Below, piece after piece: positions 1 to 6,101 of a DNA stretch of 7,454 nt. The stretch covers positions 1-7,454 of the forward strand of contig PXAW01000618.1 of NCBI GenBank assembly GCA_003567055.1. Reading direction: 5' to 3'. The position numbers were made by a program, and so were the translations under genes. The stretch is from Hyphomicrobiales bacterium. GTDB taxonomy: Bacteria > Pseudomonadota > Alphaproteobacteria > Rhizobiales > Beijerinckiaceae. The stretch's first letter is position 1. Each line of letters begins with the position of its first letter. Below the pieces are notes generated by a model that saw only the letters and a list, made by a program, of their open reading frames with translations, made no database searches and was not told the origin of the DNA.

Positions 1-2
1 CC

Positions 3-179
3 GGTCAGCATGCGTTAGAAATCGCTACGGGTGAGGGTGATCGTCGTTGTGACATCAGCATATTGCGCGAGATTGGCCAGATCAGTGGTAATCTGATGGC
101 CGGTGCCGGTGCAGGCACTTCGGTCCCGGAACGGTGGCAGGCAATCTCGGTTTCGCAAATGCATGTGAGAGCAAGATGA
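3..179 (+). CDS. C-terminal part of an unidentified protein (cut by window edge)
   Basis: A forward frame is open from the left edge and ends at TGA 177-179, giving 58 residues. It shares an ATGA overlap with the hydrolase start at 176, an arrangement common between co-translated genes in an operon. Visible pieces include an acidic/basic stretch DRRCDISILREIGQISG followed by a glycine/alanine run AGAGAG and a tryptophan. I recognise no family. The codons are not strongly GC-biased at the third position, like the hydrolase that follows, so this could be the end of the upstream gene of the same low-bias unit. A 58-codon open stretch also occurs by chance in such DNA, and a reverse frame is open here too, so the call rests mainly on the overlap. 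Confidence 0.35.
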   Translation, partial: GQHALEIATGEGDRRCDISILREIGQISGNLMAGAGAGTSVPERWQAISVSQMHVRAR

Positions 180-1123
180 AAAGCTATGAAAACACACCAT
201 CCTGGCAGCAATACCGTGAAATCCTCGAGAGGGTCTTCGGCCTCGTGATCGCGCGGGAGCCGACTGAAACCCGGCAGAGCATCCGCAAGCACAATGTCCA
301 TATCGATCATTGGCGGCCTGACGGAAAACCCAAGGGAACACTGATCCTCGTTCATGGCGGCGGGGGAAATGGTCGCATTCTGGCACCGCTTGGGGATTAT
401 GCCGCAAGCATAGGCTGGCAGGCACTTGCGCCCGATCTGCCCGGATACGGCTTGACCGAGCCTGCTCCGGATTTTCGTTGGAATTATGATGAATGGCCGG
501 CTGTGATCGCGGAAATGGCTGATAGCGCAGAAGGGCCCGTCGTTGTGTTGGGTGCTTCTGTCGGCGGAATGACTGCCGTCTTTGCAGCCGAAGAGTCGCG
601 CAAGATTGCGGGCGTAATCGCAACGACATTGCTGGACATGGGCGATCCGAACACCTTCGTCCAGGCGGCGCGATGGCGCTGGCTCGGGAAGCTGTCGCTG
701 GCTGGGTTCAGGATATTTCCCGCAATCTTCGACCGCATTGCCCTCCCTCTGTGGATATCCGCCCCGCTTCGCGCGATGTCCGGTAATGCGGAAATGCAGG
801 ATTATTTCCGGCGTGACCGCCTTTTGGGCCGCCTGTGGGTGCCTGTGCGGTTCTTCCGGACGATGCATGCCCGCAAAGCTTCGGGCATTTCGCCGGGATG
901 CCCGATCCTGCTGGTTCATCCCGGGGCAGATGCATGGACTCCAGTCGCACTCAGTCGCGCCGCCTTTGATCTGGTGCGGGGGCCGAAGGAATTCGTCGTC
1001 TTGACCAACGGCTCGCATCTTCCTGTCGAGCGCCCCGCAATCGACGAATTCCAGGACCATATTGCCTCATTCCTTGAAACCGTTGCCGGCAAAGGAGGGC
1101 ATCCCGGGGAAGAATCCGGTTGA
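176..1123 (+). CDS. Alpha/beta hydrolase
   Basis: A soluble alpha/beta-hydrolase-fold protein, presumably an esterase or similar; the substrate cannot be read from the sequence. Counting from the ATG at 176 (315 residues), an oxyanion-type HGGGGN motif lies near residues 60-65 and DLPGYG near 87-92. The nucleophile elbow GASVGG puts Ser at 128. The acid is probably Asp252 in PGADAW and the histidine His281 in NGSHLP, so the triad looks complete. A cap-like helical insert with several Trp/Phe residues fills about 155-235. I chose ATG 176 because it overlaps the stop of the preceding frame (ATGA). An in-frame GTG at 134 would add 14 residues with no better ribosome binding site. Base composition is clearly lower in GC than dusA downstream. 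No signal peptide is seen. Confidence 0.88.
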   Translation: MKSYENTPSWQQYREILERVFGLVIAREPTETRQSIRKHNVHIDHWRPDGKPKGTLILVHGGGGNGRILAPLGDYAASIGWQALAPDLPGYGLTEPAPDFRWNYDEWPAVIAEMADSAEGPVVVLGASVGGMTAVFAAEESRKIAGVIATTLLDMGDPNTFVQAARWRWLGKLSLAGFRIFPAIFDRIALPLWISAPLRAMSGNAEMQDYFRRDRLLGRLWVPVRFFRTMHARKASGISPGCPILLVHPGADAWTPVALSRAAFDLVRGPKEFVVLTNGSHLPVERPAIDEFQDHIASFLETVAGKGGHPGEESG

Positions 1124-1301
1124 ATCCGGCGCTCATCCGGAACTGACCGAGGCGGTCGAGCCGTAACCTCGTGCCGAGGCGATTCTGCGCAGGGGGCTCG
1201 CCCGGGCAGCAACCGAAACCGGTTGCCCGGAGCAGCGAAAACCGGCACATAGCGCGCGGGAAGCGCATGACCCGCCCGCGAAACGAGGAAACCGATCAGC
1301 G
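1124..1301. other. Intergenic gap between hydrolase and dusA
   Basis: No gene is supported here. It contains a small hairpin CCTCG-tgc-CGAGG at 1167-1179 and a better one at 1209-1226. Forward frames through it have no recognisable protein, and the reverse frames look like shadows. An AGGA at about 1286-1289 lies roughly 12 bases before the dusA start, a slightly long spacing for a ribosome binding site. A dusA promoter should lie here, but I see no convincing -35/-10 pair. Confidence 0.5.
1209..1226. terminator. Hairpin, possible hydrolase terminator or dusA leader stem
   Basis: GCAACCG (1209-1215), loop AAAC, CGGTTGC (1220-1226): a perfect 7-bp stem with a tetraloop. It can be extended by CCGG at 1202-1205 pairing with CCGG at 1227-1230 across a 3-base bulge. 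No T-run follows, so intrinsic termination is uncertain. It sits between two probable transcription units. Confidence 0.3.
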
Positions 1302-2405
1302 ATGCATGAGCCGTTCGCAGCGCAGAACGAGGAGATCGCAGGCGCCACGGAGCAGTGCGTCACGGCGCAGGATGTTGCGCGCGCGGCGCGGTTTTCGGTC
1401 GCACCCATGATGGACTGGACGGACCGGCATTGCCGGGCGTTTCACCGGGTGCTGTCGCAGCGGGCGCTTCTCTATACCGAGATGGTGACGACCGGGGCGG
1501 TCATCCACGGGCCGCGCGAACGGCTGCTCGGCTTCTCGCAGGCCGAGCAGCCCGTCGCCGTGCAGCTTGGCGGGTCGGATCCCGGGGAACTCGCGCGCGC
1601 CGCGCGGATCTGCGCGGATTACGGCTATGGTGCGGTCAATCTGAATGTGGGCTGCCCGTCGGACCGGGTGCAGGACGGGCGTTTCGGGGCCTGTCTGATG
1701 CGCGAGCCGGCGCTGGTGGGGGATTGCGTGGCGGCGATGAAGGCGGCGGTGTCGCTGCCGGTCACGGTCAAGTGCCGCATCGGCGTCGATGATCAGGATC
1801 CGGGCGAGGCGCTCGACGCGCTCACCCTCGCCTGCCGGCAGGCGGGCGTCGACGAGATCGTGGTGCATGCCCGCAAGGCCTGGCTGCAGGGGCTCTCGCC
1901 CAAGGAAAACCGCGACGTCCCGCCGCTCGATTACGACCGCGTCTTCGCGCTGAAGGCCGACAATCCCGATCTGCCGGTCAGCATCAATGGCGGCATTCGC
2001 GCTATCGACACGGCGCGCGCGCTGCTCGCCCCGCATGACGGCGTGACGCTCGACGGCGTCATGCTGGGCCGTGCCGCCTATCAGGATCCGGAGCTGCTCT
2101 TGCGCGTGGATACGGAGATATTCGGTGAAGCCGAGCCACCGGTCGCCGATGCGTTCGCGGCGATCGAAGCGTTCGAACCCTATATCGCGCATCAGCTGGA
2201 AGAGGGCGTGCGGCTCGCCTCGATCACGCGCCACATGCTCGGGCTCTTTGCCGGCAAGCCCGGTGCGCGGCTCTATCGCCGCCATCTCTCGACCCATGCG
2301 GTTGCGCCTGATGCCGGGCTCGATACCCTGCGCGAAGCGGTCGATCACGTGCGCATGGCGATGGCGGTGGCGATGGCGCGGCGCGTCGAGGAGGATGTGG
2401 CGTGA
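1302..2405 (+). CDS. dusA: tRNA-dihydrouridine(20/20a) synthase DusA
   Basis: FMN-dependent enzyme that reduces specific uridines of the tRNA D-loop (U20/U20a in the DusA group) to dihydrouridine using NADPH, in the cytoplasm. The 367-residue product begins with a variable 30-residue tail, then FSVAPMMDWTDRHCR at 31-45 and LLYTEMVTTGAVIHG at 56-70, both typical of DusA rather than DusB/DusC. NLNVGCPSDRVQ at 113-124 supplies the likely active-site Cys118. HARKAWLQGLSPKENR at 189-204, NGG at 229-231 and GVMLGRAAY at 252-260 form the FMN-binding TIM-barrel end. The helical tRNA-binding domain fills the C-terminus. The ATG at 1302 is the only suitable start before the first conserved block. The stop overlaps the GTG of the thioesterase gene, so the two are probably translationally coupled. 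Strong GC bias marks it as resident chromosomal DNA. Confidence 0.96.
   Translation: MHEPFAAQNEEIAGATEQCVTAQDVARAARFSVAPMMDWTDRHCRAFHRVLSQRALLYTEMVTTGAVIHGPRERLLGFSQAEQPVAVQLGGSDPGELARAARICADYGYGAVNLNVGCPSDRVQDGRFGACLMREPALVGDCVAAMKAAVSLPVTVKCRIGVDDQDPGEALDALTLACRQAGVDEIVVHARKAWLQGLSPKENRDVPPLDYDRVFALKADNPDLPVSINGGIRAIDTARALLAPHDGVTLDGVMLGRAAYQDPELLLRVDTEIFGEAEPPVADAFAAIEAFEPYIAHQLEEGVRLASITRHMLGLFAGKPGARLYRRHLSTHAVAPDAGLDTLREAVDHVRMAMAVAMARRVEEDVA
2389..2394 (+). promoter_or_regulatory. Ribosome binding site AGGAGG for the thioesterase
   Basis: AGGAGG lies 7 bases before the GTG at 2402, inside the last codons of dusA. This near-perfect Shine-Dalgarno sequence decides the GTG start over any internal ATG. 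Confidence 0.75.
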
Positions 2406-2854
2406 CTTTCACCCCCGCCGATGCCGGTTTCGAGAGCCGCGTGCGCGCGAGTTTCGCCCGCCAGAGCATCATGACGACGCTCGGTGCGACGCTTATGCGG
2501 ATCGAGCCGGGCATGGTCGAGATTGCGTTGCCTTTCGCCGATCACATCCTGCAACAGCACGGCTTCGTGCATGCCGGCGTCGTCGCCACCATCGCCGATT
2601 CCGCCGCCGGCTATGCCGGGCTGACGCTGATGCCGCCGGGTGCGGGCGTGCTCACCGCCGAATTCAAGATCAACCTGCTCGCTCCCGCGCAGGGCGACCG
2701 CCTGATCGCGCAGGGCCGCGTGATCAAGGCGGGCCGCAGCCTCACCATCGCCGAGGCGGATGTGTTTGCAGAAGACGGCCCCACCCGCAAACACGCCGCC
2801 CGCCTCACCGCGACGCTGATGAGCATGCGCGACAGGCAGGGCGTGGCGGATTGA
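2402..2854 (+). CDS. PaaI-family hotdog thioesterase
   Basis: A 150-residue single hotdog-fold protein of the PaaI/YbgC-like acyl-CoA thioesterase group, expected to hydrolyse an acyl- or phenylacyl-CoA thioester in the cytoplasm, usually as a tetramer. The central block HGFVHAGVVATIADSAAGYA at 53-72 is the hallmark: HxGxxxxxxD with Asp66 in the catalytic position on the long hotdog helix. EFKINLLAPAQGD at 87-99 follows as the core strand and turn (commonly V-x-L-x-AP). The first residues form the usual amphipathic helix. The start is GTG, overlapping the dusA stop by 4 bases. The pairing with dusA is probably positional and does not imply a tRNA-related role. The substrate cannot be assigned. 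Confidence 0.9.
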   Translation: MTFTPADAGFESRVRASFARQSIMTTLGATLMRIEPGMVEIALPFADHILQQHGFVHAGVVATIADSAAGYAGLTLMPPGAGVLTAEFKINLLAPAQGDRLIAQGRVIKAGRSLTIAEADVFAEDGPTRKHAARLTATLMSMRDRQGVAD

Positions 2855-2928
2855 GGGGACGGCATTCATCTTTAGTGCATCATTCCGTCAGCCGGTACCC
2901 ACATGACGAAACGATACTCTTGCAATAT

Positions 2929-2952
2929 GATTTTGCGTCAGTCGCAAAAATC
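2929..2952. terminator. Possible bidirectional terminator between convergent genes
   Basis: GATTTTGCG (2929-2937), loop of 5 bases, CGCAAAAATC (2943-2952): a 9-bp stem with a single bulged A. ACGAT at 2911-2915 and ATCGT at 2950-2954 could form an alternative outer pairing. It lies between the ends of the thioesterase gene and the reverse-strand metallopeptidase gene and is flanked by AT-rich sequence. There is no clean T-run, so the termination role is inferred mainly from position. Confidence 0.4.
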
Positions 2953-2974
2953 GTAATATTATTATGAATTAATC

Positions 2975-5674
2975 TCAGTTCTCAAGGAATTCGGGATAGC
3001 GTTTTTCGCTTACGGGACCATCACGATTTTGAGCAAAGAAGAATAAGCGCTCCATCAGACTTTGCAGGTTCGGTGGCATCGGACCTCGGGGTCTTTCAGT
3101 GTGGAATGGAAGACATGTATCCAGATAAATTTCGTATCCCCTATCAGAACAATAGTGTGAGAATGACTCGGCAAAGGACTCGTCTCCGCTTGCACCAGCG
3201 TACCCTGATATCGTCATTTTGAAGATGTCGGTTATTTCGGCGAGTAGCCTTCGGTAGACCTGTAGCGTACCAGCATAATCTTTGGGGTCTGGTATTGTTT
3301 CCCCGGCCTGCTCCAGAGCCATGCGCTCAATGTCATCAATCCGGACTTCGTATTCTTCGAAGAGCAGGTTGCGCCGTTCGGCTGGTGAGGCGTTCGGGAA
3401 CAGTATTTTCAGTGCCTCGTCCATCGGCATGGCATCTTCACCTGCATTCGAGCTTTCTGCGCCGCGGATCTCGAGCACCGGGCTCAGATTGTTCATGAAG
3501 TCACGCGCTTCATCCGGCGCTTTGGCTTGAAAGGCGTGGCCGATTTCGTGAAGGAGTGTGAGCATGAATTTCGTTGCGCCATCGAAATCGCGCTCTGCAA
3601 AGCGCTGGAAGAAGTCCAGCATCGTGGTAAGGAAGATAGTGCCTGATTCGGTATCTCCCATGCCCAGTAACGGCCCCAGGTCTCCCGGGTAGGCGGGACG
3701 ATGGTTCGGGGCATGAACAGAAATAGAGAGACCTTCCAGCGCGCCGGGAAGTCTTTCCACGAGGAGACGGAGATAGGGGATTGCCGCATTGATGATGGCG
3801 CACATTTCCGCTTCGGAATGCTGTGCGAGGTTGTACTGCTCCGCGAGCTCGCTCGTATCAGCAAGATACATCCCGAATTCCGCCAAGACGGTTCTGATAT
3901 CCTCCCACGAATGCACCACATTTGCCGGTGGCAGGATATCTGCTGAGCGATCGATTTCAGGGATGGGATCACTCTCGGAAAGGCGCAAATCCTCTACGTC
4001 TTCCCCGCGGTTCATCTTCATTATCCGATAGATCAGGATGATCGGGTGGAGATCCGGGTTCAATGCGCTGAGCTGATAGAATTGCTCGAGCGTGAGTTTG
4101 CCGGCGGCGACCTGTTCCGTGAGAAACGTCTCTGCGTCAGGCCACAGAGGATTCAGTTCCGGCGAGAGTTCGGTCCCCGAAGCGACGGCTTCGAGCATTT
4201 CGATTGCTCGCGCGATCAGGGGGTCGTCCTTGTCACCTTCGGCAAGCGAAGCGGCGAGAGCGATCCGATAGATTTGCGGCAGATTCGCCAGCCGGTCGCC
4301 AAGGACGGCTACGAGAGCCGCAGCCATCTTGGGATGCAGGTTGCGCATTTCGTTGGCGATCGCTGTCGAGGGTGCGGAAAGGAGCCAAGCCGGAAGGCTG
4401 GCAATCTCCTCTGGAGCCATCAGGGCAGCGAGAGCATGCAGCATGATCTGCGCTGAAATTCCGTGCTTTTCAATGACTTCCTGGATCGGATCAGTCCCAT
4501 CGGTGAAGCTCGAATGACCGAGGCTGCGCCTGATTGCTTCTCTCAACTCTTCCTCGATTCGATGGAAGTACCTTTCGAATCCAGCCTGCGACCCGCCATG
4601 CGGTGGGGGAGAGCCCGGGACTTCTGTTGCATGAGCTTCGTAGCGGTCGAGGAAGGCTTCGATGAGTGCGAGTGCCTTTTCATACTCGCCCTCGGCCTCG
4701 AACTCGGCGGCTTTCGCGAACACGGCTTCTGCGAGGGCCTCGATATGCTGCGGGTCTGAGAGGGGCCCGCCGATCAGGGAGTTGAGACTGCCGCCACTGA
4801 TCTCGCGCTCCAGACCGGTGATGATATTCCGGCTTTCCTGGCGCAGGCGCCCCTGTTCGGCGATCCTGCGCTGCGCGGCTTCCATTTGTGCGACTTCGTC
4901 ACCGAGGCGATCGATCTCACCCTGGATCTTCGCGATCCGCTCCTTCAGCGCATGGCGCTGTGCATTGAGGTCATCGATTTTTTCTTGCGCCTCGGGCGAC
5001 AGCACGTTCGGGTCGGTGACCGGAACCTCGCTCTGCGGGAATTCCGGCTCGGTCCCATCGTCCGGCATTTGCGGTATATACACGTTTCTCGGGTCGCCGG
5101 ATTCGTCGCCCGGAGGCGGCGGCGGATTGTTCGGCGGGGTGTCGCCCGGGCCAGACGTCGGAAGCCGATTGAAATCATCCGGGATCAGCGGGGTGGCAGG
5201 GCGCCCCGCTGACGCCTGCGTTATGATCTCGCCATCCGGTTTGATGATGGCGAGGAGTTCGGGGAATGGATCATCGGCGTCATGTATGGCGTAGACGCCG
5301 ATATCGCCGTTCGGCAGCTCGCGCAGGGCGACGGCGCTGTCGATGTCCAGCCCCTGCGCCTCGAGATCGCGTATGATCCGGACGAGCTCACGCGTATCCG
5401 CCGTGGGGTTGGACAGAAGTTCTCGCAGGAGTTGCGAGCCGATGCCGACGACGTAGCCGGCAAGCGCGGCGACACCGCGGATGCCAGCCTCGAGCAAATT
5501 CGCGACGCCACGGAGCAGATTGGGGTTCGTTTCGCGTCCTGGCTCGACGAATGCCAGATTCGAACCTGAATCGAGACTGGACAAGCCCTTTCTGGGGAGA
5601 TCGAACGCCTCGTCAGGGCCCTTGCTCTGAGGATGGGACGAATGCGGGGAAAAAGGCTGGCCGATACTCACCAT
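2975..5674 (-). CDS. Large lethal-factor-like zinc metallopeptidase, putative toxin/effector
   Basis: A protein of 899 residues that I cannot match to a named family over its full length. Residues 1-50 are rich in Ser/Pro/Gly and probably disordered. A hydrophobic, glycine-containing segment lies at 53-87, a small strand-rich stretch at 112-153 and a Pro/Gly/Asp-rich linker at 172-220 (PPNNPPPPPGD). A charged coiled coil spans 226-292, and mostly helical sequence runs to about 560. The C-terminal third holds HEIGH at 709-713 (zinc ligands His709 and His713, catalytic Glu710). Next come Tyr825 and E-S-F-A-E-S-F at 832-838, where Glu832 is the likely third ligand. The Y-x6-E-x-F-A-E-x-F pattern fits the anthrax lethal factor peptidase domain. 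Only three Cys are present (625, 842, 854). No signal peptide is visible. The start at 5674 has CGGAG 8 bases upstream. Base composition is patchy. The target, the secretion route and any immunity partner are unknown. Confidence 0.85.
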   Translation of the reverse strand: MVSIGQPFSPHSSHPQSKGPDEAFDLPRKGLSSLDSGSNLAFVEPGRETNPNLLRGVANLLEAGIRGVAALAGYVVGIGSQLLRELLSNPTADTRELVRIIRDLEAQGLDIDSAVALRELPNGDIGVYAIHDADDPFPELLAIIKPDGEIITQASAGRPATPLIPDDFNRLPTSGPGDTPPNNPPPPPGDESGDPRNVYIPQMPDDGTEPEFPQSEVPVTDPNVLSPEAQEKIDDLNAQRHALKERIAKIQGEIDRLGDEVAQMEAAQRRIAEQGRLRQESRNIITGLEREISGGSLNSLIGGPLSDPQHIEALAEAVFAKAAEFEAEGEYEKALALIEAFLDRYEAHATEVPGSPPPHGGSQAGFERYFHRIEEELREAIRRSLGHSSFTDGTDPIQEVIEKHGISAQIMLHALAALMAPEEIASLPAWLLSAPSTAIANEMRNLHPKMAAALVAVLGDRLANLPQIYRIALAASLAEGDKDDPLIARAIEMLEAVASGTELSPELNPLWPDAETFLTEQVAAGKLTLEQFYQLSALNPDLHPIILIYRIMKMNRGEDVEDLRLSESDPIPEIDRSADILPPANVVHSWEDIRTVLAEFGMYLADTSELAEQYNLAQHSEAEMCAIINAAIPYLRLLVERLPGALEGLSISVHAPNHRPAYPGDLGPLLGMGDTESGTIFLTTMLDFFQRFAERDFDGATKFMLTLLHEIGHAFQAKAPDEARDFMNNLSPVLEIRGAESSNAGEDAMPMDEALKILFPNASPAERRNLLFEEYEVRIDDIERMALEQAGETIPDPKDYAGTLQVYRRLLAEITDIFKMTISGYAGASGDESFAESFSHYCSDRGYEIYLDTCLPFHTERPRGPMPPNLQSLMERLFFFAQNRDGPVSEKRYPEFLEN

Positions 5675-5682
5675 GGTCGCAA

Positions 5683-5687
5683 CTCCG
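5683..5687 (-). promoter_or_regulatory. Ribosome binding site of the metallopeptidase gene
   Basis: Reading on the reverse strand, CGGAG lies 8 bases before the ATG at 5674. It decides the start: the frame is open much further upstream, but through AT-rich promoter DNA and the divergent transporter gene. Confidence 0.65.
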
Positions 5688-5705
5688 GGCAATGCTTGAA
5701 TCAAC

Positions 5706-5735
5706 GGGATGCATGAATTCGGGATGCATGAATTC
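5706..5735. repeat. Perfect tandem duplication of a 15-bp unit
   Basis: Two adjacent exact copies of GGGATGCATGAATTC (5706-5720 and 5721-5735), with a partial GAATT following at 5736-5741. Each unit contains the palindromes ATGCAT and GAATTC. The pair lies 32-61 bases upstream of the metallopeptidase start, downstream of its predicted promoter, so it would be in the mRNA leader. In the transcript the two GAATTC copies could pair as a short 6-bp stem. Confidence 0.95.
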
Positions 5736-5753
5736 AGAATTAAAAATGAGATT

Positions 5754-5782
5754 TCTATAATCGCATGCTTAAAAAATATCAA
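5754..5782 (-). promoter_or_regulatory. Predicted sigma-70 promoter of the metallopeptidase gene
   Basis: On the reverse strand, TTGATA at 5782-5777 (5 of 6 to the -35 consensus) is followed after exactly 17 bases by TATAGA at 5759-5754 (4 of 6 to the -10). The start of transcription would fall near 5747, giving a leader of about 70 bases. The surrounding DNA is so AT-rich that other -10-like hexamers occur by chance, so the exact boxes are uncertain. Confidence 0.5.
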
Positions 5783-5982
5783 GTATAATACTTTATTATA
5801 TAAATAGATATAATATATACTTCTTGTATTGCTGGTTCGTCGGTCGGTTGACGCCTTTGCGCTGGCATAGAGATAGCACTGGCTGCCGTGACGCAGAGCC
5901 ATCAATCGCCGCTGTCCCGGCGTCGGGCCTGATCGATCAATACCGCTGCAATTGTCTTCTCGTATGGATCCCCTCCACGCCA

Positions 5983-6018
5983 AACCGCCAAACCGCCAAG
6001 CACCTGCAAAACCGCCAA
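5983..6018. repeat. Three copies of AACCGCCAA upstream of the transporter
   Basis: Exact 9-mers at 5983-5991, 5991-5999 and 6010-6018. The first two overlap by one base (8-base period) and the third is 19 bases on. They lie 84-119 bases before the transporter start and could be binding sites for a regulator, or simply a short slippage repeat. Confidence 0.8.
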
Positions 6019-6032
6019 GCCGCTCTGGCGGC
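6012..6032. promoter_or_regulatory. Mutually exclusive hairpins in the transporter leader
   Basis: CCGCCA (6012-6017) can pair with TGGCGG (6026-6031), or GCCGC (6019-6023) with GCGGC (6028-6032). The two share the right arm and cannot form together. No T-run follows, so a terminator is not supported. A structured leader or an inverted-repeat operator is possible but unproven. Confidence 0.3.
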
Positions 6033-6101
6033 TCCGAAGCTTGCCTCGTCGCGTGAAAAAGCGCACAGAGCGCCAGACAACATTCTGCGGATGGTCTTTC
6101 C

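Larger units (their letters stand above)
5675..6101. other. 427-base divergent intergenic region
   Basis: No gene is supported. From the metallopeptidase side it holds a tandem 15-bp duplication (5706-5735), an extreme AT-rich block (about 5736-5830) with a likely reverse-strand promoter, and a return to high GC. A 10-bp palindrome TGATCGATCA lies at 5930-5939, followed by three copies of AACCGCCAA and overlapping hairpins (5983-6032) ahead of the transporter. I could not place a good forward promoter. TTGACG at 5848-5853 is a possible -35, but no good -10 lies at the right distance. Confidence 0.6.

Noticed and set aside
5..1060. Reverse-strand 351-codon and 204-codon frames opposite the hydrolase
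   Set aside because: The forward hydrolase has a full catalytic triad; these frames show no family motif.
1114..1140. Three copies of ATCCGG around the hydrolase stop
   Set aside because: A 6-mer in GC-rich DNA, partly inside coding sequence; likely chance.
1296..2348. Reverse-strand 350-codon frame opposite dusA
   Set aside because: It is an Arg/His-rich shadow of a well-conserved gene, a known effect of strong third-position GC bias.
5930..5939. TGATCGATCA palindrome
   Set aside because: A lone 10-bp palindrome of GATC units with no second copy or promoter around it; too short to call a site.
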